From Polynucleobacter asymbioticus QLW-P1DMWA-1 (lineage in GTDB: Bacteria > Pseudomonadota > Gammaproteobacteria > Burkholderiales > Burkholderiaceae): 64,000 bases of DNA. The position numbers and the translations under genes were made by a program. The notes under the pieces are model-generated. The model made no database searches and had not been told where the DNA came from. It worked only from the letters and a program-made list of their open reading frames with translations. The stretch lies in assembly GCF_000016345.1 (NCBI RefSeq), contig NC_009379.1, positions 1,426,001 through 1,490,000 on the forward strand, in the 5' to 3' direction. Below, piece by piece: positions 50,125-59,786 of the stretch. Each line of letters begins with the position of its first letter. Position 1 is the first letter of the stretch.

Positions 50125-50772
50125 TTAAGAATTTTCAAGAACGATGCCTTCAACCAAATTGGCAACATCCTCGCATTTATCAGTAACTTCTTCAAGCAGC
50201 TCGTAAATGCGCTGGCATTTAATGAGCTCACGCACCTCGATGTCCTCACGGAATAAACGTGTGATCGCAGTAGATAAAAGGCGGTCAGCATTAGACTCTA
50301 AATGATCGATTTCATCACAAGTTTTTAATGCAGCTTTTGCAACCTCAGGATCAGAAATATCTTTTAAGGTAGCAACTGCATTTTTCATACTGATACAGCA
50401 CTGATTACAAAGCTCAGCCATTTGAATCATTTCTGCTGTCATTTGCTTAACATCATACAAATGCATTGCCTCGGTACCGTTTTGCAATAGGTCGGCTACA
50501 TCATCCATCGTATTGATGAGTGAGAAAATTTGATCGCGATCGATTGGAGTAATAAAAGTCTTGTGTAAACGGCGATGCACTTCTTTCACCACATCGTCAC
50601 AAGCATGTTCAGCTTTATCAACTTCCTGCGTATATTTTGCACGCAACACTTCATCGTTGTAATGCTCGACGAACTTTAAAAAAGATTCTGAAGCGGCAAC
50701 GATATGCCCAGCATGCTCATTGAATAATACGAAGAAATTACCATCGTGAGGCATTAATTTGCTGAAGAACAT
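50125..50772 (-). CDS. DUF47/PhoU-like Pit accessory protein
   Basis: This 215-residue all-helical protein has KAEHACDDVVKEVHRRLHKTF, FITPIDRDQIFSLINTMDDV and LEEVTDKCEDVANLVEGIV, typical of the DUF47 family. These proteins are encoded next to pit and are thought to regulate phosphate import. AAAGGA lies upstream of the start. It is cytoplasmic. Confidence 0.9.
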   Translation of the reverse strand: MFFSKLMPHDGNFFVLFNEHAGHIVAASESFLKFVEHYNDEVLRAKYTQEVDKAEHACDDVVKEVHRRLHKTFITPIDRDQIFSLINTMDDVADLLQNGTEAMHLYDVKQMTAEMIQMAELCNQCCISMKNAVATLKDISDPEVAKAALKTCDEIDHLESNADRLLSTAITRLFREDIEVRELIKCQRIYELLEEVTDKCEDVANLVEGIVLENS

Positions 50773-50839
50773 AAATCACGATCCTTTGGGAACAAAAAAT
50801 ACGGGTTTTGTTAGATTTGCCGACATTCTAAACAAAGCT

Positions 50840-51034
50840 TTAATTCTGAACTGGAAAGCCGGCCTCTGTTATCAGCTGACTTGCTTGAGCCAGGGTTAAG
50901 GTGGTCTCCAGTGCTACGGTTTGCGCAGCCAAGTCTGCTGCCACTTTGGCGCTTGGGTCTTGAGCCTGAATTGCTCGGGTTACTGCATTAATACAACCTC
51001 CACAGGTCATCCCAGATACTTTTAAATTCAACAT
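50840..51034 (-). CDS. copZ: CopZ-like copper chaperone (HMA domain)
   Basis: Read from ATG 51034 (AAGGGTGGAT upstream) this is about 64 residues; a longer frame crosses into the divergent copA gene. It has the HMA metal motif GMTCGGC and the usual beta-alpha fold pattern. It probably carries Cu(I) in the cytoplasm and hands it to the divergent CopA. Confidence 0.85.
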   Translation of the reverse strand: MLNLKVSGMTCGGCINAVTRAIQAQDPSAKVAADLAAQTVALETTLTLAQASQLITEAGFPVQN

Positions 51035-51085
51035 ATCCACCCTTTTGCACTCAATTCTGTTGGTATGCAGTAGATTATCTTCTAT

Positions 51086-53362
51086 ATGAGCCCCCCAAAA
51101 GAGACAAATTCGCACCTTTTTACTCTAGATATTGGCGGGATGACCTGCGCCTCCTGCGTTGGCAGGGTTGAAAAAGCCTTAAATCAGACCCCGGGTGTTG
51201 AGGCTGCCAGCGTCAATTTAGCAACAGAACAAGCAAAAATACGCCTACAAACGGGTGCTGAGACAACAATCAATTCAGTCATCGCCTCAGTTCAGAAAAC
51301 GGGATATGACGCCAAAATAAGTACCCCCAATGGAAAAAGCGAGATCAAGCCCCAGCAGGCCCTTTGGGGCTCCGACGGGCTAGGTCGCGTTTTACTCAGC
51401 TTTACTCTATCTGCCCCACTTTTTTTACCGATGCTGCTAATGCCATTCGGCATACATTGGTCGCTCTCGCCGAAATGGCAACTATTGCTAGCAAGCCCAG
51501 TGCAATTCTTTTTTGGGTGGCGCTTCTATAAGGCGGGTTTTAAATCCGTATTAGCTGGCGCAGGCAATATGGATTTATTGGTGGCTCTTGGCACGAGTGC
51601 GGCATACGGCTTAAGCGTCTATCTCATGGTGGCTTCACCCCATGCTAATCACGAACTCTATTTTGAGGGATCCTCAGTCATCATCTGCATGGTGCTTCTA
51701 GGTAAGTGGCTGGAAGCAAGAGCAAAACAACAAACCAGCGAAGCAATTCGTGCCTTGCAAAAACTTTGGCCAGAACAGGCTAAGGTTCTCTTGCCCGAAG
51801 CAGTGATTGAAGGAAATGCTTTCTTGGATCAATATCGAGAATTAGCTTTGGACCAAGTTTTCGCAAAGGATCGAATATTAGTATTACCTGGCGAACGTAT
51901 ACCAGTTGATGGCGTAATCCTCTTTGGCTCAAGCCATATAGACGAATCACTTCTTACCGGTGAAAGTGAGCCAGTTAAAAAAACACTTGAGGATAAGGTC
52001 ATTGGTGGATCGCTCAATGGTGAGGGGGTCATTGTCGTTGACGCCCAAGCAGTTGGTATTGAGAGCGTTCTTTCAAAAATAATTACCTTAGTGGAAGATG
52101 CTCAAACGCAGAAGGCGCCGATTCAAAAATTAGTGGATCAAGTCAGCGCAATTTTTGTGCCCAGCGTTCTGATCATTGCACTACTTACTGGATTGGTGAA
52201 TTGGTTTTATTTAGACTCTGCTGCAATTGCGATTCTCCGAGCAGTATCTGTTCTCGTCATCGCCTGTCCTTGCGCCCTTGGATTAGCAACGCCTGCAGCG
52301 ATCATGGCAGGAACAGGAGTGGCAGCACGCTTTGGCATCTTAATTAAAGATCCTCAAGTGCTCGAGCAAGCGCATCGACTCAATATCGTAGCTTTTGATA
52401 AAACAGGAACGCTCACGATTGGTAAGCCTCGCTTGCTATCGTTAATTCCGCTTTCAGAAAAATTCAATCGGAGCGATATTCTGGCTACGGCAGCAGGTTT
52501 GCAGTTGGGCAGCGAACACCCCTTGGCCAAAGCCCTATTAGATGCTGCAAAAGAAGCGGGGATATCTCCCTTCCCACCCACGGAGAGCAAAGCCATTCCA
52601 GGGGTAGGTATTACAGGCAAGACAAACTCAGGTCCATGGTCTAAGCAAAACCTGAGTTTGCAAAGCGTTGCCTCTTTACATGCCGGTTTAGAAACTGGCA
52701 ATATCGCTCAGAAAGCCCAAGCGTGTTTAGAGGCCGGGCAAACTGTCTCTGTGTTAATGAGCAAAGACATACCCGAGACGCCAATTGCCATCATTGCGTT
52801 TGGCGATGAATTAAAAAGTAACGCTCAGCAAGCCATTAAAGCCTTGCATCAATTGCGCATCCGCACTGTCATGCTATCGGGCGACAACTCGGCCGCAGCA
52901 AATCGTGTCGGAAATTCAATTGGTATAGATGAGGTATTTGGGCAAATCATGCCAAGCAATAAAGCAGAGATTATTCGTAAACTCCAATCTGCTGATGCAG
53001 ATCATTCCCGTCAATGGGTTGCGATGGTTGGTGATGGCGTCAACGATGCCCCAGCCTTAGCTGCTGCTGATGTTGGAATGGCGATGTCTACGGGTACGGA
53101 TGTCGCCATGCAGGCAGCAGGAATTACTTTAATGCGAGGTGACCCCAGTTTGGTTGCTGATGCAATCGATATCTCTAAGCGGACTTGGCAAAAAATTCAG
53201 CAAAATCTTTTCTGGGCATTTATTTTTAATGCCACCGGGATCCCATTAGCAGCGCTTGGCTATCTCTCGCCCATGCTAGCTGGCAGTGCAATGGCTCTTT
53301 CTAGCTTTTGCGTACTCAGTAATGCCCTTTTATTAAAGCGCTGGCGCCCAGGTCAGGTCTGA
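51086..53362 (+). CDS. copA: Cu(I)-exporting P1B-type ATPase
   Basis: This 758-residue P-type ATPase has one N-terminal HMA domain (GMTCASC), eight membrane helices, and the CPCALG transport motif. It carries DKTGT phosphorylation, SEHPLA nucleotide-binding and MVGDGVNDAPAL hinge motifs. These mark a Cu+ exporter of the CopA group. It is divergent from copZ across a ~50-base gap that may hold a shared regulatory site. Confidence 0.94.
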   Translation: MSPPKETNSHLFTLDIGGMTCASCVGRVEKALNQTPGVEAASVNLATEQAKIRLQTGAETTINSVIASVQKTGYDAKISTPNGKSEIKPQQALWGSDGLGRVLLSFTLSAPLFLPMLLMPFGIHWSLSPKWQLLLASPVQFFFGWRFYKAGFKSVLAGAGNMDLLVALGTSAAYGLSVYLMVASPHANHELYFEGSSVIICMVLLGKWLEARAKQQTSEAIRALQKLWPEQAKVLLPEAVIEGNAFLDQYRELALDQVFAKDRILVLPGERIPVDGVILFGSSHIDESLLTGESEPVKKTLEDKVIGGSLNGEGVIVVDAQAVGIESVLSKIITLVEDAQTQKAPIQKLVDQVSAIFVPSVLIIALLTGLVNWFYLDSAAIAILRAVSVLVIACPCALGLATPAAIMAGTGVAARFGILIKDPQVLEQAHRLNIVAFDKTGTLTIGKPRLLSLIPLSEKFNRSDILATAAGLQLGSEHPLAKALLDAAKEAGISPFPPTESKAIPGVGITGKTNSGPWSKQNLSLQSVASLHAGLETGNIAQKAQACLEAGQTVSVLMSKDIPETPIAIIAFGDELKSNAQQAIKALHQLRIRTVMLSGDNSAAANRVGNSIGIDEVFGQIMPSNKAEIIRKLQSADADHSRQWVAMVGDGVNDAPALAAADVGMAMSTGTDVAMQAAGITLMRGDPSLVADAIDISKRTWQKIQQNLFWAFIFNATGIPLAALGYLSPMLAGSAMALSSFCVLSNALLLKRWRPGQV

Positions 53363-53378
53363 TAAAAGCAACTTAAAC

Positions 53379-54191
53379 TTATTTGCTAGCGCTCTTATCA
53401 GGGCCTTTGCGCACCAGCTCAATGTCACCGTAAAACGCTCGAGTTTCAGATTTTGTGTTGTCGGTATCGGTTAGTAGTGCAATTCCAATCACCTCACCTG
53501 GAGCTTCGCCATAAGCGCGCTTATAGTCAGCAGCTAGGTCGCGTTGATGATGACGCCATTCATCCAAATTTTCCCAACCCGAATCCACAACAATCATTTT
53601 GACGCGTGATGTATGCACATTCGGAATAATCGAATCAACTTGGCCCTTACCTGACCAGATATACATCAGAGTGGCATAAGGCATTTCCTGACCACTGATT
53701 AAGTTGGCCATTTCAAAGTTCATCTTTTCTTTTAATGGCAATTTTGATTTATTACCATCAAACGCAACCAAAATTCGCAATGGCGCGTCATCTTGATATC
53801 CGTTTGCATTATCGGCAGCCGGCATTGCACCAGTTGCCTTCCACTCCCATTTCAACCACAGGTTATTTGCTTGACGAGGACGTAACTTGACCGCTAATCC
53901 AGATGCTGACGTTTGAGAATTTGCACTTAGCACGGTTCTGCCTTGGTAATTTTCCAGGCGGTAAACGGTATTCTTTTTATAAGGTGCTATACGGTAAAAA
54001 TTCCAGCCGTTTGGCATGCCTTCCCGTGCAGTTTCTACGGAAAATTTAGGAAGCTCATCTTGGGCGGGTATTTGATCGGCATTGAATGCTTTTCCAGACT
54101 CGTCCTGAACGGTACCACCACCAAACCCTGCGCAACCACTCAAAATCATTGCCGTGCAGACAAGCAGAGAAAGAAAAATAGACTTAAACAT
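53379..54191 (-). CDS. DUF3047 lipoprotein
   Basis: This 270-residue protein has a lipobox LSGC (ending residue ~20). The mature part includes GMPNGWNFYRIAPYKKNTVY, LSANSQTSASGLAVKL, LKWEWKATGAMPAADN, and TRAFYGDIELVRKG, matching DUF3047. The fold is probably a beta-sandwich like carbohydrate-binding proteins. The function is unknown. It is a single gene between convergent copA and the divergent glycosyltransferase operon. Confidence 0.82.
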   Translation of the reverse strand: MFKSIFLSLLVCTAMILSGCAGFGGGTVQDESGKAFNADQIPAQDELPKFSVETAREGMPNGWNFYRIAPYKKNTVYRLENYQGRTVLSANSQTSASGLAVKLRPRQANNLWLKWEWKATGAMPAADNANGYQDDAPLRILVAFDGNKSKLPLKEKMNFEMANLISGQEMPYATLMYIWSGKGQVDSIIPNVHTSRVKMIVVDSGWENLDEWRHHQRDLAADYKRAYGEAPGEVIGIALLTDTDNTKSETRAFYGDIELVRKGPDKSASK

Positions 54192-54238
54192 GTATCGATT
54201 GTCCCAAAGAATTCTTTAAGTGAGTCTAAAATTGAATA

Positions 54239-55720
54239 ATGCGCCACCAATCCCCATCAAGCTGGGCAGTAATCTGCGTCTGCATAGCAGCTGTTGTTCA
54301 TTTTGCCTTGGGATTTTCAATCGAGTTTTCTGTAGATGAAGCTCATTACGCCTTGTATGCGCAACATTTAGCTTGGAGTTATTTTGATCATCCGCCTTTA
54401 GTAGGCTGGATTCAGTGGCCTCTTGTAACGCTCACATCTTCTGAAGGGCTAATTCGCCTGATTCCAGAATTACTATGGATACTTTCTTGTTATTTGGTTT
54501 ATCAAGTAACGCTCGAGGTGCATCACCTGATACAAGGCCGAAATGCAGGCTATCTAACTAGCGCGCTTCCCTCGCCAAATACCTGTGGCCTGATGGCAGT
54601 ACTTGCCGTCATCGCTGCCCCTATACCCCATGTATTGGCAATCGGACTATTACCCGACACCTTACTAATACCTCTTAGCCTCGGATTGATGTGGATGGCT
54701 TTGCGCTGGCTCATTAAAGATCATTTCACTTTGGCCGATTGGGTGCTCACTGGAGTTTTATTGGGCCTAGCTGGTCTTAGCAAGTACACCGCCGCCTTTA
54801 CTGCGATTGCACTTTTATTTGTATTTATAAGCGCTCCCCGTAAGGTTTGGATCAGTCAAGCGGGGTTCTGGTTTGCCGCTCTCATTGCTCTCGCCTTCAT
54901 CACTCCAGTGTTGTATTGGAATTACGTCAATGACTGGATTTCCTTCAAATATCAAATCGCTCACGGGGCTGGCAGTAGCTGGCTGTGGCGCAGATTAGCC
55001 GCTTACATTGGGGTGCAGATCTTGGTATATGGACCTCTTCTTGTTCTAGGTGCATTTCTCTTTCTGAAAAATTGTCTTCAGACCACCAAGCTTGCGCTAC
55101 TAAGTCTGTTGGGATTTTTTGTCATTCCCTTTGCAATTTTTACTGGCCTCTCGGGTGGTGGTGGCCTTCCTCATTGGACTTCGCCTGCGTGGTTTTGTCT
55201 TGCCCCCTTCGCGGGAATTGGATTGGCGAAAGCATGGACAGCTCAACAACATCGCTTAATCCGTTTTCTATTTATTTTTCAGCTTGCTCTCTGTTTCATC
55301 GGCTTTGGATTTGTTTTGTCTGGAGGGATTAACTCTGATCTAGTGAAGTCCAACCCGATAGCAGATCTCTATGGCTGGAAATTGGCTGGTGAAAAAGCAG
55401 CTCAATTATCGAAAGCAAATAAAGCAAGCGGCATAGCCGTACAAAACTGGACCTTAGGTAGTCGCGCTGCTTGGTACGCAAGACCAACTCCTGTGTTTGT
55501 GCTGGATGATCGCCAAGACCAATTTGACCTCTGGTTTGGCAAGCTACCCAAAGGGGCAAATATCCTCCTAGTGAACTGGTCTGGAATGTCGTTTTCCCCT
55601 CCCATTAGGAGTAAAAATGGCTTCGAACATTGCGCCCCACTAGAGTCACTAGAAATCAAGCGATTGGGTCAAAGTCTTTCCACGTTTGACTTTAGCCTTT
55701 GTAGTAACTGGCAGGACTAG
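54239..55720 (+). CDS. GT39/ArnT-like glycosyltransferase
   Basis: This 493-residue polytopic protein has the dolichyl-phosphate mannosyltransferase-type start (VDEAHYALYAQHLAWSYFD, with FDHPPL). About 11 helices follow, then a C-terminal soluble region. Family members transfer sugars from a polyprenyl-phosphate donor to lipid A or proteins in the periplasm. The donor and acceptor are unknown. It is first in a plus-strand envelope cluster. Confidence 0.82.
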   Translation: MRHQSPSSWAVICVCIAAVVHFALGFSIEFSVDEAHYALYAQHLAWSYFDHPPLVGWIQWPLVTLTSSEGLIRLIPELLWILSCYLVYQVTLEVHHLIQGRNAGYLTSALPSPNTCGLMAVLAVIAAPIPHVLAIGLLPDTLLIPLSLGLMWMALRWLIKDHFTLADWVLTGVLLGLAGLSKYTAAFTAIALLFVFISAPRKVWISQAGFWFAALIALAFITPVLYWNYVNDWISFKYQIAHGAGSSWLWRRLAAYIGVQILVYGPLLVLGAFLFLKNCLQTTKLALLSLLGFFVIPFAIFTGLSGGGGLPHWTSPAWFCLAPFAGIGLAKAWTAQQHRLIRFLFIFQLALCFIGFGFVLSGGINSDLVKSNPIADLYGWKLAGEKAAQLSKANKASGIAVQNWTLGSRAAWYARPTPVFVLDDRQDQFDLWFGKLPKGANILLVNWSGMSFSPPIRSKNGFEHCAPLESLEIKRLGQSLSTFDFSLCSNWQD

Positions 55721-55784
55721 GGTTTAAGGGAGTAATACACCCAAATTCAAGACCTTAGGCGTCTAAAGCATTATCCTTACGCCT

Positions 55785-56828
55785 ATGAGTTCACCAGCCC
55801 ATTCCACCCCAAAATCCCCTTCCGGGTGGAAATCAATTCTCAAGCGCGCCTGGCCGTACATCCGCATCCTGCTATCAATTGCCCTGCTTTGGAAAGCGAC
55901 TAGCGGCATTGACTGGACCACATTGTTTGATTCCCATATCAAAATGCAGCCACTTTGGTTTTTAGCAGCTTTAGCGACCATGACGCTTGCTTTTATTTGC
56001 GGCGGCTATCGCTGGGGTTTATTTATGCAGACTGTAGGCTTTCCTCGTCGCATCTTCTCTTATATTGCCTTGTACTTTACCGGGGGGCTCATCAATCAAG
56101 GTCTACCAAGTACTCTAGGGGGAGATAGTTATCGCGCCATTACAGCAACTCACTTGACTACTAAAGGCAATCTCACCGAAACAACAGAGTTGGATAAAGA
56201 GCTGCATCACTCTGTTGACCTTGAGCATGCCAATCCAAAATTACGCCTGAGTTTTTCCATGGTTGTAGTAGATCGATTATTAGGATTGGCTGGTAATAAT
56301 TTACTGGGTGGTATCGGCCTGATCTTAGGCGGTGCCACGTTGGCTGCATGGGGGCAAGACTTAGGCTATGCAGTAGCCGCAGTAATGCTCTTTGCTGGCG
56401 TAGTGATTGCCTTCATTCTAGCTTGGCAACCCAGTCAAGCGCTTTTACAAAAATTTCTTGTCCGTTTGCGTATGGACAATGCAATGCCAGGAATCAAACT
56501 TGCATTTGCATGGCCTAACAATATCGCGCAAGCTCTCTTGGCCATTGGCATTCACCTTTTGACCATCCTCACATTGATGTTCTGCTTAAAAGCGTACGGC
56601 GTGGATGCGCCTATTGAAGGCCTAATGATTGGCTTACCCGCGCTGAGTCTGCTGCTGATGTTGCCCATTAGTATTTCTGGTTGGGGCTTACGTGAAGCAA
56701 CCCTATCTTCCGTACTAGCACTGTGGGGGGTTAATCCTTCGCTCACCGTGTTAGCTTCTATTAGTTACGGCGCTATTACGGTGATTTCAGTATTGCCGGG
56801 TGCATACTACTTATTAAAACGAAAATAA
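55785..56828 (+). CDS. Flippase-like (lysylphosphatidylglycerol synthase TM/UPF0104) membrane protein
   Basis: This 347-residue protein has eight or so helices. GGYRWGLFMQTVGFP, FTGGLINQGLPSTLGGDSYR, VVVDRLLGLAGNNLLGG and PISISGWGLREATLSSVLAL match the UPF0104/LPG_synthase_TM family. Members are associated with lipid or glycolipid translocation. It lies 65 bases after the GT39 gene, suggesting a joint role in envelope glycolipid modification. Confidence 0.85.
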   Translation: MSSPAHSTPKSPSGWKSILKRAWPYIRILLSIALLWKATSGIDWTTLFDSHIKMQPLWFLAALATMTLAFICGGYRWGLFMQTVGFPRRIFSYIALYFTGGLINQGLPSTLGGDSYRAITATHLTTKGNLTETTELDKELHHSVDLEHANPKLRLSFSMVVVDRLLGLAGNNLLGGIGLILGGATLAAWGQDLGYAVAAVMLFAGVVIAFILAWQPSQALLQKFLVRLRMDNAMPGIKLAFAWPNNIAQALLAIGIHLLTILTLMFCLKAYGVDAPIEGLMIGLPALSLLLMLPISISGWGLREATLSSVLALWGVNPSLTVLASISYGAITVISVLPGAYYLLKRK

Positions 56829-56846
56829 TTCTTTCGGAATCTCATT

Positions 56847-58106
56847 ATGACTATTAGCGTCAACACTATGCGTGCTATCGATCATTGGGTTGGTGTGCCA
56901 CTTTGCGCCATCGCCAGCCCAGTAGTCGCGTTGATTGATAGCATTAAAAATATCTTCAATCGCGGGCCACAAACACCTAAGAGATTACTTTTTATTGAAC
57001 TCTCTGAAATGGGTAGCGCCATTTTGGTTGACCCAGCTATGCGCAACGCACAAGCACGTGGCGCTGAATTATTTTTTCTGATCTTTAAAAGTAATCGCGC
57101 TAGTTTGACCCTGTTAAATACTGTCAAGCCTGAGAATATTTTTACGATTGATTCTTCAAGCTTGGGTAGCCTTATTAAGGATACCGTCCGTTTTCTTTGG
57201 ATCGCCCGTTGGAAGCGTATTGATACCGTAATTGATTTGGAATTGTTTTCACGCTTTACCGCCCTTCTCACTGGCCTATGCGGAGCAAGACGTCGCGTGG
57301 GCTATCACATCTTTCATGGTGAGGGATTGTGGCGGGGTTTTATGCTCACCCGCAAGGTGCATTACAACCCCCATATTCATATCACCAAAAACTTTCTCTC
57401 TTTAATACATGCCGCTTTTGCTCGAGAGATTGAAGTTCCATTTAGCAAAATTCATATTGCAGATTCAGAAGTGCGATTAGAGCAAGCAGTGATTCATCCC
57501 GAAGTATTAGAAAAGGTGCGGGTACGTATTGAGAAAAAGGCGAAAGAAGCCAATATTCCTTACGAGCATGGAAAAAATCGCCTGATTTTGATTAACCCGA
57601 ATGCAAGCGATCTCTTGCCGCAACGTCGCTGGGCACAACAGCGATTCTCTGAGCTCATCCAAGCAGTCCATCAGCGGTATCCAGAAGATTTAATATTGAT
57701 CACCGGCTCTCCTGCTGAGTTTGTCTATGTAGACAAAGTAAGAGCAGTAGCAAATGTCAAAAATGCCTTAAATTTTGCTGGGCAAGTCAGCTTTGCAGAA
57801 TTACCTCCGTTGTATACCCTCTCTGATGTGATGGTGACGAATGATTCAGGCCCCGGACATTTCTCAGCTGTTACTCCACTACGTACCGTTGTACTATTTG
57901 GACCCGAAACTCCAGCACTCTATGGCTCTGTTGGGAACTCCATTGCAATTACTGCCAATCTTGCTTGCTCTCCTTGTGTTAGCGCAGCCAATCATCGCAA
58001 AACACCGTGTCAGGATAACGTTTGCATGCAGGCCATTACCGTCGATCAAGTTTTAGAAAAAGTCATAGTTCAGTTAAACGATGCTGATAAGGTAAAGGGT
58101 CGCTGA
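56847..58106 (+). CDS. GT9 (heptosyltransferase-type) glycosyltransferase
   Basis: This 419-residue protein has a two-Rossmann glycosyltransferase family 9 pattern: LLFIELSEMGSAILV, LILINPNASDLLPQRRW, and VMVTNDSGPGHFSAVTPL. A C-terminal Cys group (CSPCVSAANHRKTPC and later cysteines) is common in this family. It adds a heptose or related sugar to a lipid-linked acceptor. The first ~35 residues before LLFIELS may be a membrane-associated stretch. It is part of the envelope operon, starting 19 bases after the flippase-like gene. Confidence 0.87.
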   Translation: MTISVNTMRAIDHWVGVPLCAIASPVVALIDSIKNIFNRGPQTPKRLLFIELSEMGSAILVDPAMRNAQARGAELFFLIFKSNRASLTLLNTVKPENIFTIDSSSLGSLIKDTVRFLWIARWKRIDTVIDLELFSRFTALLTGLCGARRRVGYHIFHGEGLWRGFMLTRKVHYNPHIHITKNFLSLIHAAFAREIEVPFSKIHIADSEVRLEQAVIHPEVLEKVRVRIEKKAKEANIPYEHGKNRLILINPNASDLLPQRRWAQQRFSELIQAVHQRYPEDLILITGSPAEFVYVDKVRAVANVKNALNFAGQVSFAELPPLYTLSDVMVTNDSGPGHFSAVTPLRTVVLFGPETPALYGSVGNSIAITANLACSPCVSAANHRKTPCQDNVCMQAITVDQVLEKVIVQLNDADKVKGR

Positions 58107-58111
58107 ACTGA

Positions 58112-58903
58112 ATGAGCAATAAGGTCATCCCGTCTACCGCTTGGTTCATTCCCCTAATTCCATTATCACTGGCAGGCGCCATCTATTTTGGCGAGCTTCA
58201 AAGTAGTACATTTTTATTTATTAATCACTTTACCCAATCATTCCCAGATACGCTCTGGGCTTGGTTAACTTTTCTAGGCAATGGCTGGGGTGCATTTGCA
58301 TTTGCTTTTCCACTTCTCTTATTGGCACCACGTTTACTGACTTCAGCTATCTTTGCTGGTGCATTGGCAGCGGTAGCTAGCACTGTTCTTAAAAATATTT
58401 TTAGCCTCCCAAGACCCGCAGGCCTTCTCGAGATGGATAGCTTTCACCGTGTTGGAGGGCCCTTACTCCATAATGCTTTTCCATCTGGACATACATTGAC
58501 CGCCTTCGCAGTGGCAAGTGCAATCTATTTTGCATGCAAGAAAAATAAACGTACTTATGTATCTCTCATGTTTATATTAGCCGCCTTAGTGGGCCTCTCT
58601 CGCAATGCAGTAGGTGCTCATTGGCCTACCGATGTATTGGGTGGTGCGGGATTTGGTTTGTGGTGTGGAATGATTGGAGCCCTTTTAGCGCATAGAGTCC
58701 CCGCTGAAAAGCTCACGCCATACTGCCCCTGGCCAAGACTGATTGCAGTAGGTGGAATAGTTGCCATCTATGCGCATTACACTCAAATCATGGATTTGGA
58801 ATTAAACCTGCCTTTGCAGTACGCTTCCATTGCTATTATTTTCATTACCTTAATTTTGTTTGTTAGGGCACAGTTCGCCAAAACTCTCAACCCATTAGAT
58901 TAA
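58112..58903 (+). CDS. PAP2-family membrane phosphatase
   Basis: This 263-residue protein has six helices and the acid phosphatase motif: KNIFSLPRPAG (Lys and Arg), AFPSGHTLTAF (catalytic His) and SRNAVGAHWPTDVLGGA (second His). It dephosphorylates lipid phosphates such as undecaprenyl diphosphate, lipid A or phosphatidic acid. It begins 6 bases after the GT9 gene. Confidence 0.9.
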   Translation: MSNKVIPSTAWFIPLIPLSLAGAIYFGELQSSTFLFINHFTQSFPDTLWAWLTFLGNGWGAFAFAFPLLLLAPRLLTSAIFAGALAAVASTVLKNIFSLPRPAGLLEMDSFHRVGGPLLHNAFPSGHTLTAFAVASAIYFACKKNKRTYVSLMFILAALVGLSRNAVGAHWPTDVLGGAGFGLWCGMIGALLAHRVPAEKLTPYCPWPRLIAVGGIVAIYAHYTQIMDLELNLPLQYASIAIIFITLILFVRAQFAKTLNPLD

Positions 58904-58909
58904 GGCTTT

Positions 58910-59779
58910 ATGTTTAGCTATCGACACGCTTTTCATGCAGGCAGCCATGCCGATATATTGAAGCATCTGACCCTGATTCATTTGGTAGAGTATTTACAAG
59001 AAAAGCCAGGGGCTCTAACAATTGTTGATACTCATGCAGGCGCAGGAATTTATAGTCTAGTAGACGGATTTGCAACCGTTAGCAAAGAGGCCGAAGGCGG
59101 CATCTTTCGCCTCAGTCAATTTTTTGGGAAGAATTCTGAGACGCCAGAGAGTATTAGAAAATATTTAGAAATGATTCAAGCAGAAAATACTGGGGAAGAA
59201 CTCAATACTTACCCTGGATCTCCGTTCATCATCGCACGACTGCTGAGACCTCAAGATCGCCTGAAATTATTTGAGCTCCACCCTAAAGAGATTGATATTC
59301 TTCGCCACAATATTGGCGAGCTCAAAGAGGCCAAGCAAATCGATGTCTATGCTGCAGACAGCTTTAGTAGGCTCAAGGGTTTGTTGCCGCCGCCGAGCAG
59401 ACGTGGCCTGGTGCTGATAGACCCTTCCTATGAGGATAAGCAAGACTATCGATACCTAGAAAATGCTATGGAAGAGGCCTTACAGCGATTTGCCACAGGC
59501 TGTTATGCCATCTGGTATCCCATTCTCTCCAGAAGAGAATCTGCTTCACTTCCAGATCATCTGAAAAAGATTGCTGCTACCCATAAACGCTCATGGCTTC
59601 ATACAGAATTACGGGTTGAAAATGCACCCGGCGAAAGAAGATTGCAAGCCAGTGGAATGTTTATCATCAACCCTCCGTGGACACTAGAAAAACATCTAGA
59701 CGAAGCATTGCCAGTACTTGTCAAAGCATTAGGAGTTGATGCTGGGGCGAAATATGTACTGAAAAGCTTTGAGGCCTAA
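58910..59779 (+). CDS. rlmJ: 23S rRNA (adenine2030-N6)-methyltransferase
   Basis: This 289-residue protein begins MFSYRHAFHAGSHADILKHL, with the SAM-binding IVDTHAGAGIYSL and VLIDPSYEDKQDY. This is the catalytic D-P-x-Y motif, here with Ser at the third position. YAIWYPIL and ASGMFIINPPWTLEK complete the RlmJ (PF04378) pattern. It methylates A2030 of 23S rRNA. It lies 7 bases after the PAP2 gene, so it probably shares that transcript. Confidence 0.92.
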   Translation: MFSYRHAFHAGSHADILKHLTLIHLVEYLQEKPGALTIVDTHAGAGIYSLVDGFATVSKEAEGGIFRLSQFFGKNSETPESIRKYLEMIQAENTGEELNTYPGSPFIIARLLRPQDRLKLFELHPKEIDILRHNIGELKEAKQIDVYAADSFSRLKGLLPPPSRRGLVLIDPSYEDKQDYRYLENAMEEALQRFATGCYAIWYPILSRRESASLPDHLKKIAATHKRSWLHTELRVENAPGERRLQASGMFIINPPWTLEKHLDEALPVLVKALGVDAGAKYVLKSFEA

Positions 59780-59786
59780 GAGCCAT

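Noticed and set aside
51035..51085. CueR-type promoter between copZ and copA
   Set aside because: A TTGCAC and a TAGATT element occur, but the spacer is 20 bases and no CueR dyad is evident.
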